Shown piece after piece: positions 18,730 through 26,894 of a DNA stretch of 64,000 nucleotides. The stretch covers positions 1-64,000 of the forward strand of contig NZ_JALJRK010000028.1 in NCBI RefSeq assembly GCF_024519725.1. Direction: 5' to 3'. Position numbers and translations under genes: made by a program. This stretch comes from Microvirga sp. Mcv34 (GTDB lineage: Bacteria > Pseudomonadota > Alphaproteobacteria > Rhizobiales > Beijerinckiaceae). Below the pieces are notes generated by a model. It was given only the letters and a program-made list of their open reading frames with translations, did not search any database and was not told the DNA's origin. Numbering within the stretch: position 1 is the first letter of the stretch; each line of letters starts with the position of its first letter.

Positions 18730-18918
18730 GTCCTGCTCCCTTATTCGCATCACGAATCGCACCCTGCCGGAAAAGAGTGACAGGAGTGTGTTATTGCATC
18801 GCAGCAAAGGCGGATTTTCTTCTTTTCATGGGTTCGATGGAAGTGGCGCAAAGGGATGATCGTTTGTTAGGCTGACCTTTCCCATGGGAACCGAAGAACC
18901 AGAGAGGAAGCCCGCCGC

Positions 18919-20676
18919 ATGATCACTCACAACGCTCTTCGACGAAATCTTCTGAGCCTCGGCCTTCTCGCGGGCATCGCCCTGCCCGGCCCGGTCTTCG
19001 CGCAGGCTCTCGCCCCCTCGCCCGAGGCTCCCACGGGGCGCACGGCCAAATCGGTCGGAACGGCAACGAAGGACATGGTCGCGGCCGCCAATCCCCTGGC
19101 CGCGCAGGCGGGCAGGGAAATCCTGGCGGCCGGCGGAAGCGCCGTCGATGCGGCGGTTGCCGTGCAACTCGTGCTCAATCTCGTGGAGCCGCAGAGCTCC
19201 GGCATCGGCGGCGGCGCCTTCATGGTCTTCTGGGACGGGAAGACCATGACGACACTCGACGGCCGCGAGATCGCTCCGGCCGCCGCCAAGCCCGAACGCT
19301 TTCTCGGTCCCGATGGCAAGCCGATGAAGTTCTACGATGCCGTGGTCGGCGGCCGTTCGGTCGGCGTGCCGGGCACGTTGCGCCTGCTTGAGGCGGCTCA
19401 CCGGAACTGGGGCAAGCTCTCCTGGCAGCAGGTGATCGAGCCGGCGGCCCGCCTTGCCGAGGAAGGCTTTGCGATCTCGCCACGCCTCAACGGGCTTCTG
19501 ACCCAGGAGAAATATCTCCAGAACGATCCCGTGGCGCGAGCCTATTTCTACGAGGCGGACGGCACGCCGAAGACGGTGGGGACGATTCTCAAGAATCCGG
19601 CCTTCGCCAAGACTCTCAGGACCATCGCCGACAAAGGCGCCGATGCCTTCTACACGGGCGAGATCGCCCAGGACATCGTGACAACCGTGACGGGCCACGC
19701 CACGAATCCCGGCGACATGACCCTGGACGATCTCAAGGGCTACAAGGTCCAGGAGCGAGAGGCCCTTTGCGGGAACTACCGGACCTACCGGATCTGCGGC
19801 ATGGGTCCGCCGAGCTCCGGGCAAATCGCCGTGCAGCAGATCATGGGTATCCTCGAAACGCAGGATATGGCTTCCATGAAGCCTGGGCCGGATGCGGTGC
19901 ACTGGATCGCCGAGGCGGGCCGCCTGGCCTATGCCGACCGGGCGCTCTTCGTGGCCGATCCCGCCTTCGTGAACGTACCGGTCAAGGGATTGACCGATCC
20001 CGGCTATCTCAAGAGCCGCGCCTCACTGATCGATCCCGCCAAGTCCATGGGCAAGGCGAAGCCCGGCGACCCGCCCTTCCAGAAGACCTTCCTGTGGGGC
20101 CCGTCCGAGGGCATCGAGTTCGGCACGAGCCACATGTCCATCGTGGACCGCAATGGCAATGCCGTCTCTATGACGACGACCATCGAGGACGGTTTCGGAT
20201 CGCGGCTGATGACGAAGAGCGGCTTTCTGCTCAACAACGAGCTGACCGACTTCTCCTTCGCCACGATGGAGGACGACAAACCGATCGCCAATCGCGTCGA
20301 GCCCGGCAAGCGCCCCCGCTCCTCCATGGCCCCGACCATCGTGCTCGACGGCAGCGGCAAGCTCTACGCGGTCGTGGGATCGCCGGGCGGAAGCCTGATC
20401 ATCAACTACGTGGCCAAGACGCTGGTGGGCCTTCTCGACTGGAAGCTCGATCCTCAGGTGGCGGCCGATCTTCCCAATATGGGCAGCCGCAATGGCCCGA
20501 CGGAGCTCGAGGCCGGAACGGAGGCCGAAGGCTGGAAGGCCGCTCTCGAGACGAAAGGCCACGAGGTCAAGCTGATCGACCAGAATTCGGGCATTCATGC
20601 TATCGTGGTGACGCCCGAGGGACTGGTCGGCGGCGCCGACAGCCGCCGCGAAGGCGTTGCCATCGGCAATGACTGA
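18919..20676 (+). CDS. ggt: Gamma-glutamyltransferase
   Basis: Periplasmic gamma-glutamyltranspeptidase, 585 residues, that cleaves glutathione and other gamma-glutamyl compounds. A signal peptide (LLSLGLLAGIALPGPVFA) is followed by the large-subunit region with EPQSSGIGGGAFMV. Autocleavage is expected before Thr403 in GTSHMSIVD, giving the small subunit, which carries NNELTDFS, GKRPRSSMAPTIV and GSPGGSLI. All key motifs are present. A hairpin without a U tract (20687-20710) follows the stop. Confidence 0.96.
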   Translation: MITHNALRRNLLSLGLLAGIALPGPVFAQALAPSPEAPTGRTAKSVGTATKDMVAAANPLAAQAGREILAAGGSAVDAAVAVQLVLNLVEPQSSGIGGGAFMVFWDGKTMTTLDGREIAPAAAKPERFLGPDGKPMKFYDAVVGGRSVGVPGTLRLLEAAHRNWGKLSWQQVIEPAARLAEEGFAISPRLNGLLTQEKYLQNDPVARAYFYEADGTPKTVGTILKNPAFAKTLRTIADKGADAFYTGEIAQDIVTTVTGHATNPGDMTLDDLKGYKVQEREALCGNYRTYRICGMGPPSSGQIAVQQIMGILETQDMASMKPGPDAVHWIAEAGRLAYADRALFVADPAFVNVPVKGLTDPGYLKSRASLIDPAKSMGKAKPGDPPFQKTFLWGPSEGIEFGTSHMSIVDRNGNAVSMTTTIEDGFGSRLMTKSGFLLNNELTDFSFATMEDDKPIANRVEPGKRPRSSMAPTIVLDGSGKLYAVVGSPGGSLIINYVAKTLVGLLDWKLDPQVAADLPNMGSRNGPTELEAGTEAEGWKAALETKGHEVKLIDQNSGIHAIVVTPEGLVGGADSRREGVAIGND

Positions 20677-20686
20677 TCTTGCCTAG

Positions 20687-20710
20687 GCGGCCCTGTTCGG
20701 ATAGGGCCGC
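20687..20710. terminator. Hairpin after ggt
   Basis: An 8-bp perfect stem (GCGGCCCT with AGGGCCGC, 8-base loop) sits ten bases after the ggt stop, without a U tract. It may act as a weak terminator or mRNA 3' end. Confidence 0.4.
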
Positions 20711-20734
20711 TTCCATCATCGAAGAGGATTGCGG

Positions 20735-21646
20735 GTGTCCATGCGTATCATCGTCGTCGGCAAGGAGGGTCAGGTCGCGCGCGCCCTGGCGGAGCGTGCG
20801 CGGGCCCATGGCGCGCAGGCCGTGCTCGTCGGCCGCCCCAAGCTCGATCTTGCCGATCCGTCAGGCATCGAAGACGCCCTGATCGAAACCCGTGGCGACG
20901 TGATCGTGAACGCCGCCGCCTACACGGCCGTGGACCAGGCTGAATCGGACCGGGAGCTGGCCGAGGCCATCAACGGCATCGGCGCCGGCGTCGCGGCCGG
21001 TGCAGCGACGGCCATGAACGTGCCCATCATTCACCTGTCCACGGATTACGTCTTCGACGGCACGGCCGACCGCCCCTACCGCGAGGACGATCCGGTTTCG
21101 CCGCTGGGCGTCTACGGGGCCTCGAAGCTCCTGGGCGAGGAAGCCGTGGCGGCCGAGGCGGAGAACCACGTGATCCTCCGCACCGCCTGGGTCTACAGCC
21201 CCTTCGGCAAGAATTTCGTGAAGACCATGCTGCGCCTCGCAGCCGACCGTGACGAACTCGGGGTGGTGGGAGACCAGTACGGATCGCCCACGAGCGCCCA
21301 CGACATTGCCGACGGCATCTTCGCGGTCAGCCGCAATCTCCTCGAAAGGCCGGAAGACCGAAACCTGCGCGGACTGTTTCACATGACGGGAACGGGCTTC
21401 GCGAGCTGGGCGGAATTCGCCACGGAGATCTTCGCCCTGTCCGCACGGTTCGGCGGTCCATCGGCCAAGGTCAGGCCGATCGCAACGGCCGATTATCCGA
21501 CGCCGGCCCAGCGCCCGGCCAATTCCAGGCTCGATTGCGGCAAGCTGAAGGAGGTCCACGGGGTCGCGCTTCCGCCCTGGCGCTCCTCGCTCGAGCCCTG
21601 CGTGAAGCGGCTGATCGAAGAGGCGCGCAAGGAAGTCTTGCGCTGA
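20735..21646 (+). CDS. rfbD: dTDP-4-dehydrorhamnose reductase
   Basis: SDR-type reductase of the RmlD family, about 303 residues, performing the last step of dTDP-L-rhamnose synthesis. The nucleotide motif is GKEGQVARAL, and the catalytic Tyr-x3-Lys is YGASK in VYGASKLLGEE, with STDYVFDG preceding it. GTG at 20735 is preferred because GAGG lies seven bases upstream; an ATG at 20741 is equally good by sequence similarity. The usual partners rfbA, rfbB and rfbC are not nearby. Confidence 0.9.
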   Translation: MSMRIIVVGKEGQVARALAERARAHGAQAVLVGRPKLDLADPSGIEDALIETRGDVIVNAAAYTAVDQAESDRELAEAINGIGAGVAAGAATAMNVPIIHLSTDYVFDGTADRPYREDDPVSPLGVYGASKLLGEEAVAAEAENHVILRTAWVYSPFGKNFVKTMLRLAADRDELGVVGDQYGSPTSAHDIADGIFAVSRNLLERPEDRNLRGLFHMTGTGFASWAEFATEIFALSARFGGPSAKVRPIATADYPTPAQRPANSRLDCGKLKEVHGVALPPWRSSLEPCVKRLIEEARKEVLR

Positions 21647-21689
21647 CGGCCGAGAGAGAAGGATATTATGAAACTTTCCGCAGAATAAG

Positions 21690-21717
21690 ACGATTGTTCT
21701 TTTAAAAGAACAATCGT
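21690..21717. promoter_or_regulatory. Perfect 28-bp palindrome before metZ
   Basis: Each half is 14 bases (ACGATTGTTCTTTT and its exact complement) with no spacer. It ends 11 bases before the metZ ATG and directly abuts the AGGA ribosome site. It could be an operator for a dimeric repressor, or an mRNA hairpin of 12 bp with a TTAA loop that affects initiation. No SAM riboswitch sequence is seen around it. The palindrome contains an AT-rich core unlike the surrounding DNA. Confidence 0.75.
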
Positions 21718-21728
21718 AGGATCGTTTC

Positions 21729-22919
21729 ATGACCGAGCCGCAGCCACCCGAGTATCGCCTGGAAACCCGCCTCGTCCACGAGGGCCATCAACGCACGCCC
21801 TTCGGCGAGACGTCGGAAGCGCTCTTCCTGACCCAGGGCTTCGTCTACGAGAGCGCGGAAAGCGCCGAGCGACGCTTTTTGAACGAGGAGCCCGGCTACA
21901 GCTACAGCCGCTATTCCAACCCCACGGTCGATGCCTTCGAGCAGCGCATCGCCTCTCTCGAAGGCGCCGAGACGGCCCGGGCGACCGCGAGCGGCATGGC
22001 CGCCGTTACGGCAGCCATGGTTGGGCAGGTCCAAGCCGGTGACCACGTGGTGGCGGCGCGTGCGCTTTTCGGCTCCTGCCGGTGGGTGGTGGAGGATCTC
22101 CTGCCCCGCTTCGGCGTCGGCTGCACCCTCGTCGATGGCGGCGATCTCGACCAATGGCGTGCGGCGGTGCGGCCGGAGACGAAGGCTTTTCTGCTGGAAA
22201 CGCCGACCAATCCGGGCCTGGATATCATCGACATCGCGGCTGTCGCGGCCATTGCGCACGAGGCCGGCGCGACCCTGACCGTCGACAACGTCTTTGCCAC
22301 ACCCCTCTTCCAGAAGCCCCTCGCTCTCGGGGCCGATTGCGTGGTCTATTCCGCGACCAAGCACATCGACGGACAGGGTCGATGTCTGGGCGGTGTAATC
22401 CTGGGCTCGACCGAGTTCATCGAGACCAAGGTGCAGCAGTTCCTGCGTATGACAGGACCTTCCATATCGCCTTTCAATGCCTGGGTGCTCCTGAAAGGCT
22501 TGGAGACGCTTCCCCTGCGGGTCGAGAAGCAGACGGCGACCGCCGGCTACCTCGCGGATGCGCTCCATGACCACCCCAAGCTCCAGCGGCTGACCTATCC
22601 GGGACGCCCGGATCACCCCCAGGCCGAGCTGATCCGACGGCAGATGAGCGGCGCCTCGACGATGATCGCCTTAGACGTAAAGGGCGGAAAAGCCGGGGCC
22701 TTCCGCTTTCTGAACGCCCTCAGGCTCATCCGGATTTCGAACAACCTGGGCGACGCGAAGAGCCTCGTCACCCATCCGGCCACAACCACCCACCAGCGGT
22801 TCACCCCGGAGCAGCGGGCGCAGATGAGCATTCCGGACGGCCTGGTGCGCCTGTCCGTCGGGCTGGAGCATCGTGATGACCTGTTGGAAGATCTTACCAC
22901 TGCCCTTGAGAGCGTCTGA
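21729..22919 (+). CDS. metZ: O-succinylhomoserine sulfhydrylase
   Basis: PLP enzyme of the Cys/Met metabolism family, 396 residues, forming homocysteine directly from O-succinyl- (or O-acetyl-) homoserine and sulfide. The PLP lysine is Lys211 in SATKHIDGQGR; YSRYSNPT and ETPTNPGLDI are also typical. The MetZ assignment over MetB/MetC rests on overall resemblance and length. A perfect palindrome precedes its start. The last 26 bases overlap the convergent DUF2243 gene. Confidence 0.93.
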   Translation: MTEPQPPEYRLETRLVHEGHQRTPFGETSEALFLTQGFVYESAESAERRFLNEEPGYSYSRYSNPTVDAFEQRIASLEGAETARATASGMAAVTAAMVGQVQAGDHVVAARALFGSCRWVVEDLLPRFGVGCTLVDGGDLDQWRAAVRPETKAFLLETPTNPGLDIIDIAAVAAIAHEAGATLTVDNVFATPLFQKPLALGADCVVYSATKHIDGQGRCLGGVILGSTEFIETKVQQFLRMTGPSISPFNAWVLLKGLETLPLRVEKQTATAGYLADALHDHPKLQRLTYPGRPDHPQAELIRRQMSGASTMIALDVKGGKAGAFRFLNALRLIRISNNLGDAKSLVTHPATTTHQRFTPEQRAQMSIPDGLVRLSVGLEHRDDLLEDLTTALESV

Positions 22920-23424
22920 CTTCCAACCGGGAGCCGGTCTCGCGCCGGCCTGAACGGAGAAGCAGCCAGCCGCCGACCAGCATGGCCGCACCCCAGACCA
23001 GGAAGCCGACGTCCCAGATGATCCATTGCTCCCGGGGCACGGTTTCGTTGACGTGGTGGATGCCGAGGAGCTGATGATTGACGAGACCCTCGACCACGTT
23101 GAACAGCCCGAAGCCGATCAGCAGGGTGCCGAAGAGAAGCTTGGTCGACCAGCGGATATGGGTACGCCGCGCCGCCCGCCAGAGAAGCCACAGGCCGACG
23201 GCAACGAACATGTAGGTGAGCACGTGGAAGAGACCGTCCCAGAACGTGTTGATCTTCAGGTTCTCGAGGCTGTCGGGCGGGTAGCCCGCATTCGTGACCA
23301 TGTGGTGCCATTGCAGCAGCTGGTGCAGGACGATGCCGTCGAAGAAGCCACCGAGGCCGAGACCGAAGAAGATACCGGCCGAAACCGGAAAGCCTGCGCT
23401 TTCACGTGAAGTCTCACTCTCCAT
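22894..23424 (-). CDS. DUF2243 membrane protein
   Basis: Small integral membrane protein, 176 residues, with four to five hydrophobic segments. The DUF2243 hallmark GFFDGIVLHQLLQWHHM is at about residues 25-41, and a second His-rich element is EGLVNHQLLGIHHV. The conserved histidines suggest metal or haem binding, but the function of the family is not known to me. Convergent overlap with metZ. Confidence 0.88.
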   Translation of the reverse strand: MESETSRESAGFPVSAGIFFGLGLGGFFDGIVLHQLLQWHHMVTNAGYPPDSLENLKINTFWDGLFHVLTYMFVAVGLWLLWRAARRTHIRWSTKLLFGTLLIGFGLFNVVEGLVNHQLLGIHHVNETVPREQWIIWDVGFLVWGAAMLVGGWLLLRSGRRETGSRLEVRRSQGQW

Positions 23425-23448
23425 GGCGCATCGAGCCCTCGAGCAGGA

Positions 23449-23823
23449 TCACTGAGGCGGCTGAGCGGGCGCCGAGGGGTTTCTCGTTGCCGCTCCTGGC
23501 TGGGACTGCATTCGGTCGAACAATCGCAGGGCCGCGTCGACGCAGACTTGCGTGGATTCGCGATTGCCGCAAACGACCCGAAGTTGGGTATCGCCGTTGC
23601 GCAGGAAGAAGTGGGAGCCGTGCGCGTCGCGGCTGTTCCGATCCTCCTCGTCGTCGTCGCGCATGATCGCGCCGCGACGGCGATCCCTGTCGCGGTCCCA
23701 TCCATCGTGTCTGTCACGCCAGACGCCGCGGCCGGAATCGTCCCGATCCCGCGATATTTCCTGACTCATGGCGCCTGTCGTTGCAAAAACGAGACCGACC
23801 GCCAGAAGGAAAGCATGGTTCAT
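23449..23823 (-). CDS. Secreted charged hypothetical protein
   Basis: A 124-residue protein with a clear signal peptide (HAFLLAVGLVFATTGAMS), then a stretch rich in Asp and Arg (DRHDGWDRDRDRRRG) at about 35-60, then a more ordered half with two cysteines (RVVCGN, TQVCVDAALRLF) and a Pro/Ala tail. The two cysteines could form a disulfide. The ATG at 23823 follows GGAGG by five bases, which decides the start over longer frames. The function is unknown. Confidence 0.75.
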   Translation of the reverse strand: MNHAFLLAVGLVFATTGAMSQEISRDRDDSGRGVWRDRHDGWDRDRDRRRGAIMRDDDEEDRNSRDAHGSHFFLRNGDTQLRVVCGNRESTQVCVDAALRLFDRMQSQPGAATRNPSAPAQPPQ

Positions 23824-24158
23824 CGCAACCTCCACGAATGGATGTGAACAGGTCACGGGTCTCTTGGTTCCTGACGCTCTCCCATAAAGGACGCGTCGCA
23901 CATCCGTCCCTATTCACTGGACCTGCGGCTAACGCCGTTCCATCCGCACGGTTGTCGAAAGTCAATTCCGCTCTTCCCACATATGGCGATGTTCTACTCC
24001 TTTCCCGAAGATCGGCCTCTTGCTGCCGCGCCATCTCTAAGGCTGAGTTCGACCGAACGGACGTGCAGGAAGCGTCGCCATGAAGCCGCCTTTCGAGTCG
24101 CGGAACCCTGGCATCGCCTTCACGTTGGCCTCCTGTTCATGCTGCAATGGAGGCGATC

Positions 24159-24323
24159 ATGAGATGCCAGTTCTGTCATCAGGACGTCGAGAACCCCTGC
24201 CATAACGTTCAAGAGATGCAGCAGCGCGCGCAAAGCCACGTGGAGCGTTGCGAACATGCTCTCCAGGATCAGAAGGGCATGAAAGCCGGCTCGCAGCGCA
24301 GCGATGTTCAAAGAAGCGGATGA
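24159..24323 (+). CDS. Tiny Cys/His-rich protein, 54 residues
   Basis: A 54-residue protein with start ATG at 24159 after GGAGGCGATC. The N-terminus reads MRCQFCHQDVENPCHN, and a later HVERCEH follows, giving a CxxCH, CH and CEH arrangement that looks like a small zinc finger. The C-terminal third is polar. It is the first of three tandem tiny genes that end at the terminator 24664-24689. I do not recognise a family. Confidence 0.6.
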   Translation: MRCQFCHQDVENPCHNVQEMQQRAQSHVERCEHALQDQKGMKAGSQRSDVQRSG

Positions 24324-24327
24324 GCTC

Positions 24328-24519
24328 ATGTCCGACAAGACCGAGGACCGTGATCGGGGCTTGGCAGAGCGGAGCGTAAACACCAGCATCGTGCCGCCGA
24401 CCGAGGATAATCCCGGCCATAGGATCCGGAACGACCGCTCCGCACCCGATCGACGCCTGGAGGAGAACGGTCAGCGCGAAGGCCTGGAGAGGACTGAGCG
24501 CGATCACGAAGTCCGATAA
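24328..24519 (+). CDS. Tiny hydrophilic protein, 63 residues
   Basis: Starts four bases after the previous gene's stop, beginning MSDKTEDRDRGLAERS. It is highly charged, rich in Arg, Glu and Asp, and probably disordered. The ribosome site is weak (GGAT), so translation may be coupled to the Cys/His-rich gene. Third positions are about two thirds G or C, compatible with coding but not decisive. An in-frame ATG at 24304 is possible. Unknown function. Confidence 0.45.
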   Translation: MSDKTEDRDRGLAERSVNTSIVPPTEDNPGHRIRNDRSAPDRRLEENGQREGLERTERDHEVR

Positions 24520-24544
24520 CGACACGAAGCCTGGGAGCATCGCA

Positions 24545-24643
24545 ATGGCACGAAAGGCCCGGATGAGACCATCCTGGAAGAAGGCGAAGAGCCAGAAGAA
24601 GGCGTCGGGTTCCCGCAAAGAACGGGTGACCCAGCGCAGCTAA
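24545..24643 (+). CDS. Tiny basic peptide, 32 residues
   Basis: A 32-residue peptide beginning MARKARMRPSWKKAKSQKKA, with 14 Lys or Arg and only two Glu or Asp. GGGAG lies seven bases before the ATG. It could bind nucleic acid or membranes, but that is inference from charge only. It is the last frame before a good terminator, which supports a real transcript end here. Confidence 0.45.
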   Translation: MARKARMRPSWKKAKSQKKASGSRKERVTQRS

Positions 24644-24663
24644 CCTCCATGAGGTTCGTCCTG

Positions 24664-24689
24664 ACGGCCCGCCTTGGCGGGCCGTTTCT
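24664..24689 (+). terminator. Terminator after the tiny-gene cluster
   Basis: ACGGCCCGCC pairs perfectly with GGCGGGCCGT around a very short loop, followed by TTCTG. It starts 20 bases after the stop of the 32-residue frame. Confidence 0.7.
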
Positions 24690-24789
24690 GCATGTCCCGT
24701 CTTTCCGGCTTGCGAGGGCTGGCACGCGACGATGTTTACGCGAATGTACGAAATAACGTATATAGGCGACATTCGTGCCGAATCATTGT

Positions 24790-24803
24790 TGTGATTTTTC
24801 ACA
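24790..24803. promoter_or_regulatory. CRP/FNR-like inverted repeat
   Basis: TGTGA-TTTT-TCACA is a perfect inverted repeat with a 4-base spacer, 72 bases before the gene at 24876. The spacing fits FNR/FixK-type sites and the half-site fits CRP, so a member of that superfamily is a candidate binder. A run resembling a -10 (TATATA) lies near 24760. Confidence 0.4.
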
Positions 24804-24875
24804 CATCGGACATTCTGCTCTCCGGTGTAGTGGAAACATAAGCAAACCAGCCGGGAATACTTTCAGGAGGACCTC

Positions 24876-25286
24876 ATGACTGCATCGTCGCTCAGCTTCA
24901 AACTTGCCGTTCTCTTCGTCATCGCAGGAATGGCGATGGGAATCGGCATGGCCGCATCCCAGGACCACTCGATCATGCCCGCCCACGCACATCTCAATCT
25001 GCTCGGGTGGGTGTCGCTGTTCCTCTTCGGCATTTACTATGAGCGCCGTCCCGCCCTCGACAAGAGCCGGCTGGCCATGATCCAGGTTATTATCTGGTCG
25101 CTTGGGACCGTCGTGCTGACCGTCGCCGTCGCCGCTCTCCACCTCGGATACGCGGCTTTCGATCCGGTTGCCGCCATCGCATCGCTGATCGTGCTCGTCG
25201 CCATGGTCCTGTTCGCGTATTTCGTCTTCAAGCCGGCGCGCGACATCGCTTCGTCGCCGACGCCTCACCTGACGCCGGCCGAGTGA
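24876..25286 (+). CDS. Small haem-copper-oxidase-like membrane protein
   Basis: A 136-residue protein with four hydrophobic segments. The motif AHAHLNLLGWVSLFLFG recalls the haem-ligand helix of cytochrome oxidase / NorB subunit I (HxHxxLLG); such stand-alone short proteins occur in Rhizobiales. Catalytic function is doubtful at this size; a haem-binding or sensor role is inference. GGAGG lies five bases before the ATG. A CRP/FNR-like repeat is upstream. Confidence 0.7.
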   Translation: MTASSLSFKLAVLFVIAGMAMGIGMAASQDHSIMPAHAHLNLLGWVSLFLFGIYYERRPALDKSRLAMIQVIIWSLGTVVLTVAVAALHLGYAAFDPVAAIASLIVLVAMVLFAYFVFKPARDIASSPTPHLTPAE

Positions 25287-25290
25287 TCGG

Positions 25291-25341
25291 CAGAGTGCCG
25301 GGGGGTACCCGCCGCCTCGGCACTCTGACGGCTCAAGCCGT
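25291..25341. terminator. Hairpin pair between convergent genes
   Basis: A 10-bp stem (CAGAGTGCCG with CGGCACTCTG, 17-base loop) is followed directly by ACGGCT-CA-AGCCGT. These lie between the gene at 24876 and the convergent AraC regulator and probably stop transcription from both sides. Neither has a long U tract. Confidence 0.5.
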
Positions 25342-25364
25342 CTGCCTAACATATGCAGTGATGC

Positions 25365-26423
25365 TCAACGCTTCTTGTTGAGCGTCTGGCTTGGCGTGAC
25401 GCCGAAGACGCGGCGATAGGCCATACCGAACTCGCCCACATGCCTGAAACCGCAGGCCAACGCGATCTCCGTCACCGTCACCAGGGCCGGATCGGCCACT
25501 CGCAGCGCCTCGTGCGCCCGATGCAGCCGCACGGAGCGCAGGAACATCATCGGCGTGATGTGGCGAAAGTTCTGAAACCCCGTCTGCAGGCTGCGCGCGC
25601 TCACCCCCGCCTGCGCGGCGATGTCGGCAAGGGACAGGGCCTCGGCAAAGTGGGCCTCGATATAGGCCTCAGCCCGCCTGACATAGAATGGTACGGCCGC
25701 TGCCTGCGGGGCCAGAAGAGCCTCGCTGTATTCATGCCGCTGGGAGAGCAGGAAGCCGGTGAGCAGCTGCTGCTCGAACTGGCGCCAGGCCACCGGCGAG
25801 TGCCTGACGAAGGAGTACGGATCGGACAGCTCGGCCTCGGCATAGCTGAGCAGCCGCAGCCAGCTGCGGCCCGCGGCCGTGTCGAGATCGGCCGAGATCT
25901 CGAAGTCGACAAAGCCGGGAATGTCGTGACCCAGGAGCTTGGCACAGCATTCGGCAACCTTCAGGCGCTCTGTCATGAAGACTTTGACTTCCGTCGACTG
26001 GTCGAATCGTACGATCCGCTGCGGGCCGGACGGGAAAATGACGGCTTGGTCCATCGAGTGAGAGAATGTCCTGTCATTCAAGAGGACCTCTCCCGTTCCC
26101 GACGCCGCCATGACGAAGGCCATTCTGTCGTCTGCTTCTTCGGGCTCCAGGATGACGTCAAGCTCACGCCCGATACGCAATTGAAATATTCCGGAGACGC
26201 CATGCCCCCGGTATGCGAGCATTCCGTTGGCTCGATCGCCGGCCGCCGCGTTCGCAAACTTCTGCGGAGACACTTGCGCGTTGAGCACATTCTCCAGCTC
26301 ATCGAGCCGCTTCGTGTGGAAGGTCTGGTCGATGATCAGGCTGGTGGTAGACGCCTGGAGCTGCACAGCCAAGCTCTCGCCTGACGGGTCGGCTGGAACG
26401 ACAGCAGGCATCTCTGTGCTCAT
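25365..26423 (-). CDS. AraC-family transcriptional regulator
   Basis: A 352-residue regulator with an N-terminal cupin-like sensing domain (about 60-190) and a C-terminal AraC helix-turn-helix pair (about 245-350: LSLADIAAQAGVSARSLQTG, then VTEIALACGFRHVGEFGMAY). The ligand is unknown. The architecture resembles the AraC_binding_2 regulators of oxidase or dioxygenase genes, but no such target is adjacent; the convergent neighbour is the oxidase-like membrane protein. Confidence 0.9.
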   Translation of the reverse strand: MSTEMPAVVPADPSGESLAVQLQASTTSLIIDQTFHTKRLDELENVLNAQVSPQKFANAAAGDRANGMLAYRGHGVSGIFQLRIGRELDVILEPEEADDRMAFVMAASGTGEVLLNDRTFSHSMDQAVIFPSGPQRIVRFDQSTEVKVFMTERLKVAECCAKLLGHDIPGFVDFEISADLDTAAGRSWLRLLSYAEAELSDPYSFVRHSPVAWRQFEQQLLTGFLLSQRHEYSEALLAPQAAAVPFYVRRAEAYIEAHFAEALSLADIAAQAGVSARSLQTGFQNFRHITPMMFLRSVRLHRAHEALRVADPALVTVTEIALACGFRHVGEFGMAYRRVFGVTPSQTLNKKR

Positions 26424-26894
26424 GGGCGAACCCGGCAGAGCGAGCCGTCGGAAGCTTGGTTGAGCCTGTGGCGGATCATCATGAAGGGTATGCCGCGCTG
26501 AATACTGTCTATCGGGAAAACCTGCTCATGAAGGCGAATACAAGTCGCGAAACGTTGTTTCTCGGAATCAATGAAAATATTCGCGCGTTCAGCTGCGCGA
26601 AGTACTGCACAACAACCTATAGTGGTGCCCCTCAAGTCCATTCGAGCTTGCTGCCGAACACGCCAGATCTCGCAATCTTAGAAGATCACCGGATTGTCCA
26701 CAAGCAACACCTACGGCCAGAACCTTTGTACCGGTCATGCTCAGGATGGGAGGAAAGCCGGACCCGTGCTTTACTGGCGTGCCACTCCGGGGTTCGCACG
26801 GTGCGCTTCGGAAACCGGGCAAGGGGCCTGCCCCTTGCCCGGTTTCGGGACATCGAAGGTGCCTCTGGGGTGAGCCTATGCGATCCGGAGCACC
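26424..26894. other. Non-coding gap between the AraC regulator and DUF1150 genes
   Basis: A 471-base stretch with no gene I can support. The frame at 26456-26908 has no ribosome site and an erratic composition. Its notable content is a 16-bp perfect hairpin at 26811-26846; the promoter of the AraC gene is expected near 26430-26560, which is somewhat AT-richer. Confidence 0.6.
26811..26846. repeat. Perfect 16-bp hairpin
   Basis: GAAACCGGGCAAGGGG and its exact complement flank a 4-base loop (CCTG). No U tract follows on either strand, so it is not a classical terminator. It begins 49 bases beyond the DUF1150 stop on that gene's downstream side and may protect or end that message. Confidence 0.8.

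Noticed and set aside
21647-21728. SAM-II riboswitch before metZ
   Set aside because: The region is too short and lacks the pseudoknot sequence; it contains the palindrome instead.
24157-24618. 153-codon frame on the minus strand over the tiny-gene cluster
   Set aside because: Shows no ribosome site and changes character midway; the plus-strand genes have ribosome sites and a terminator.
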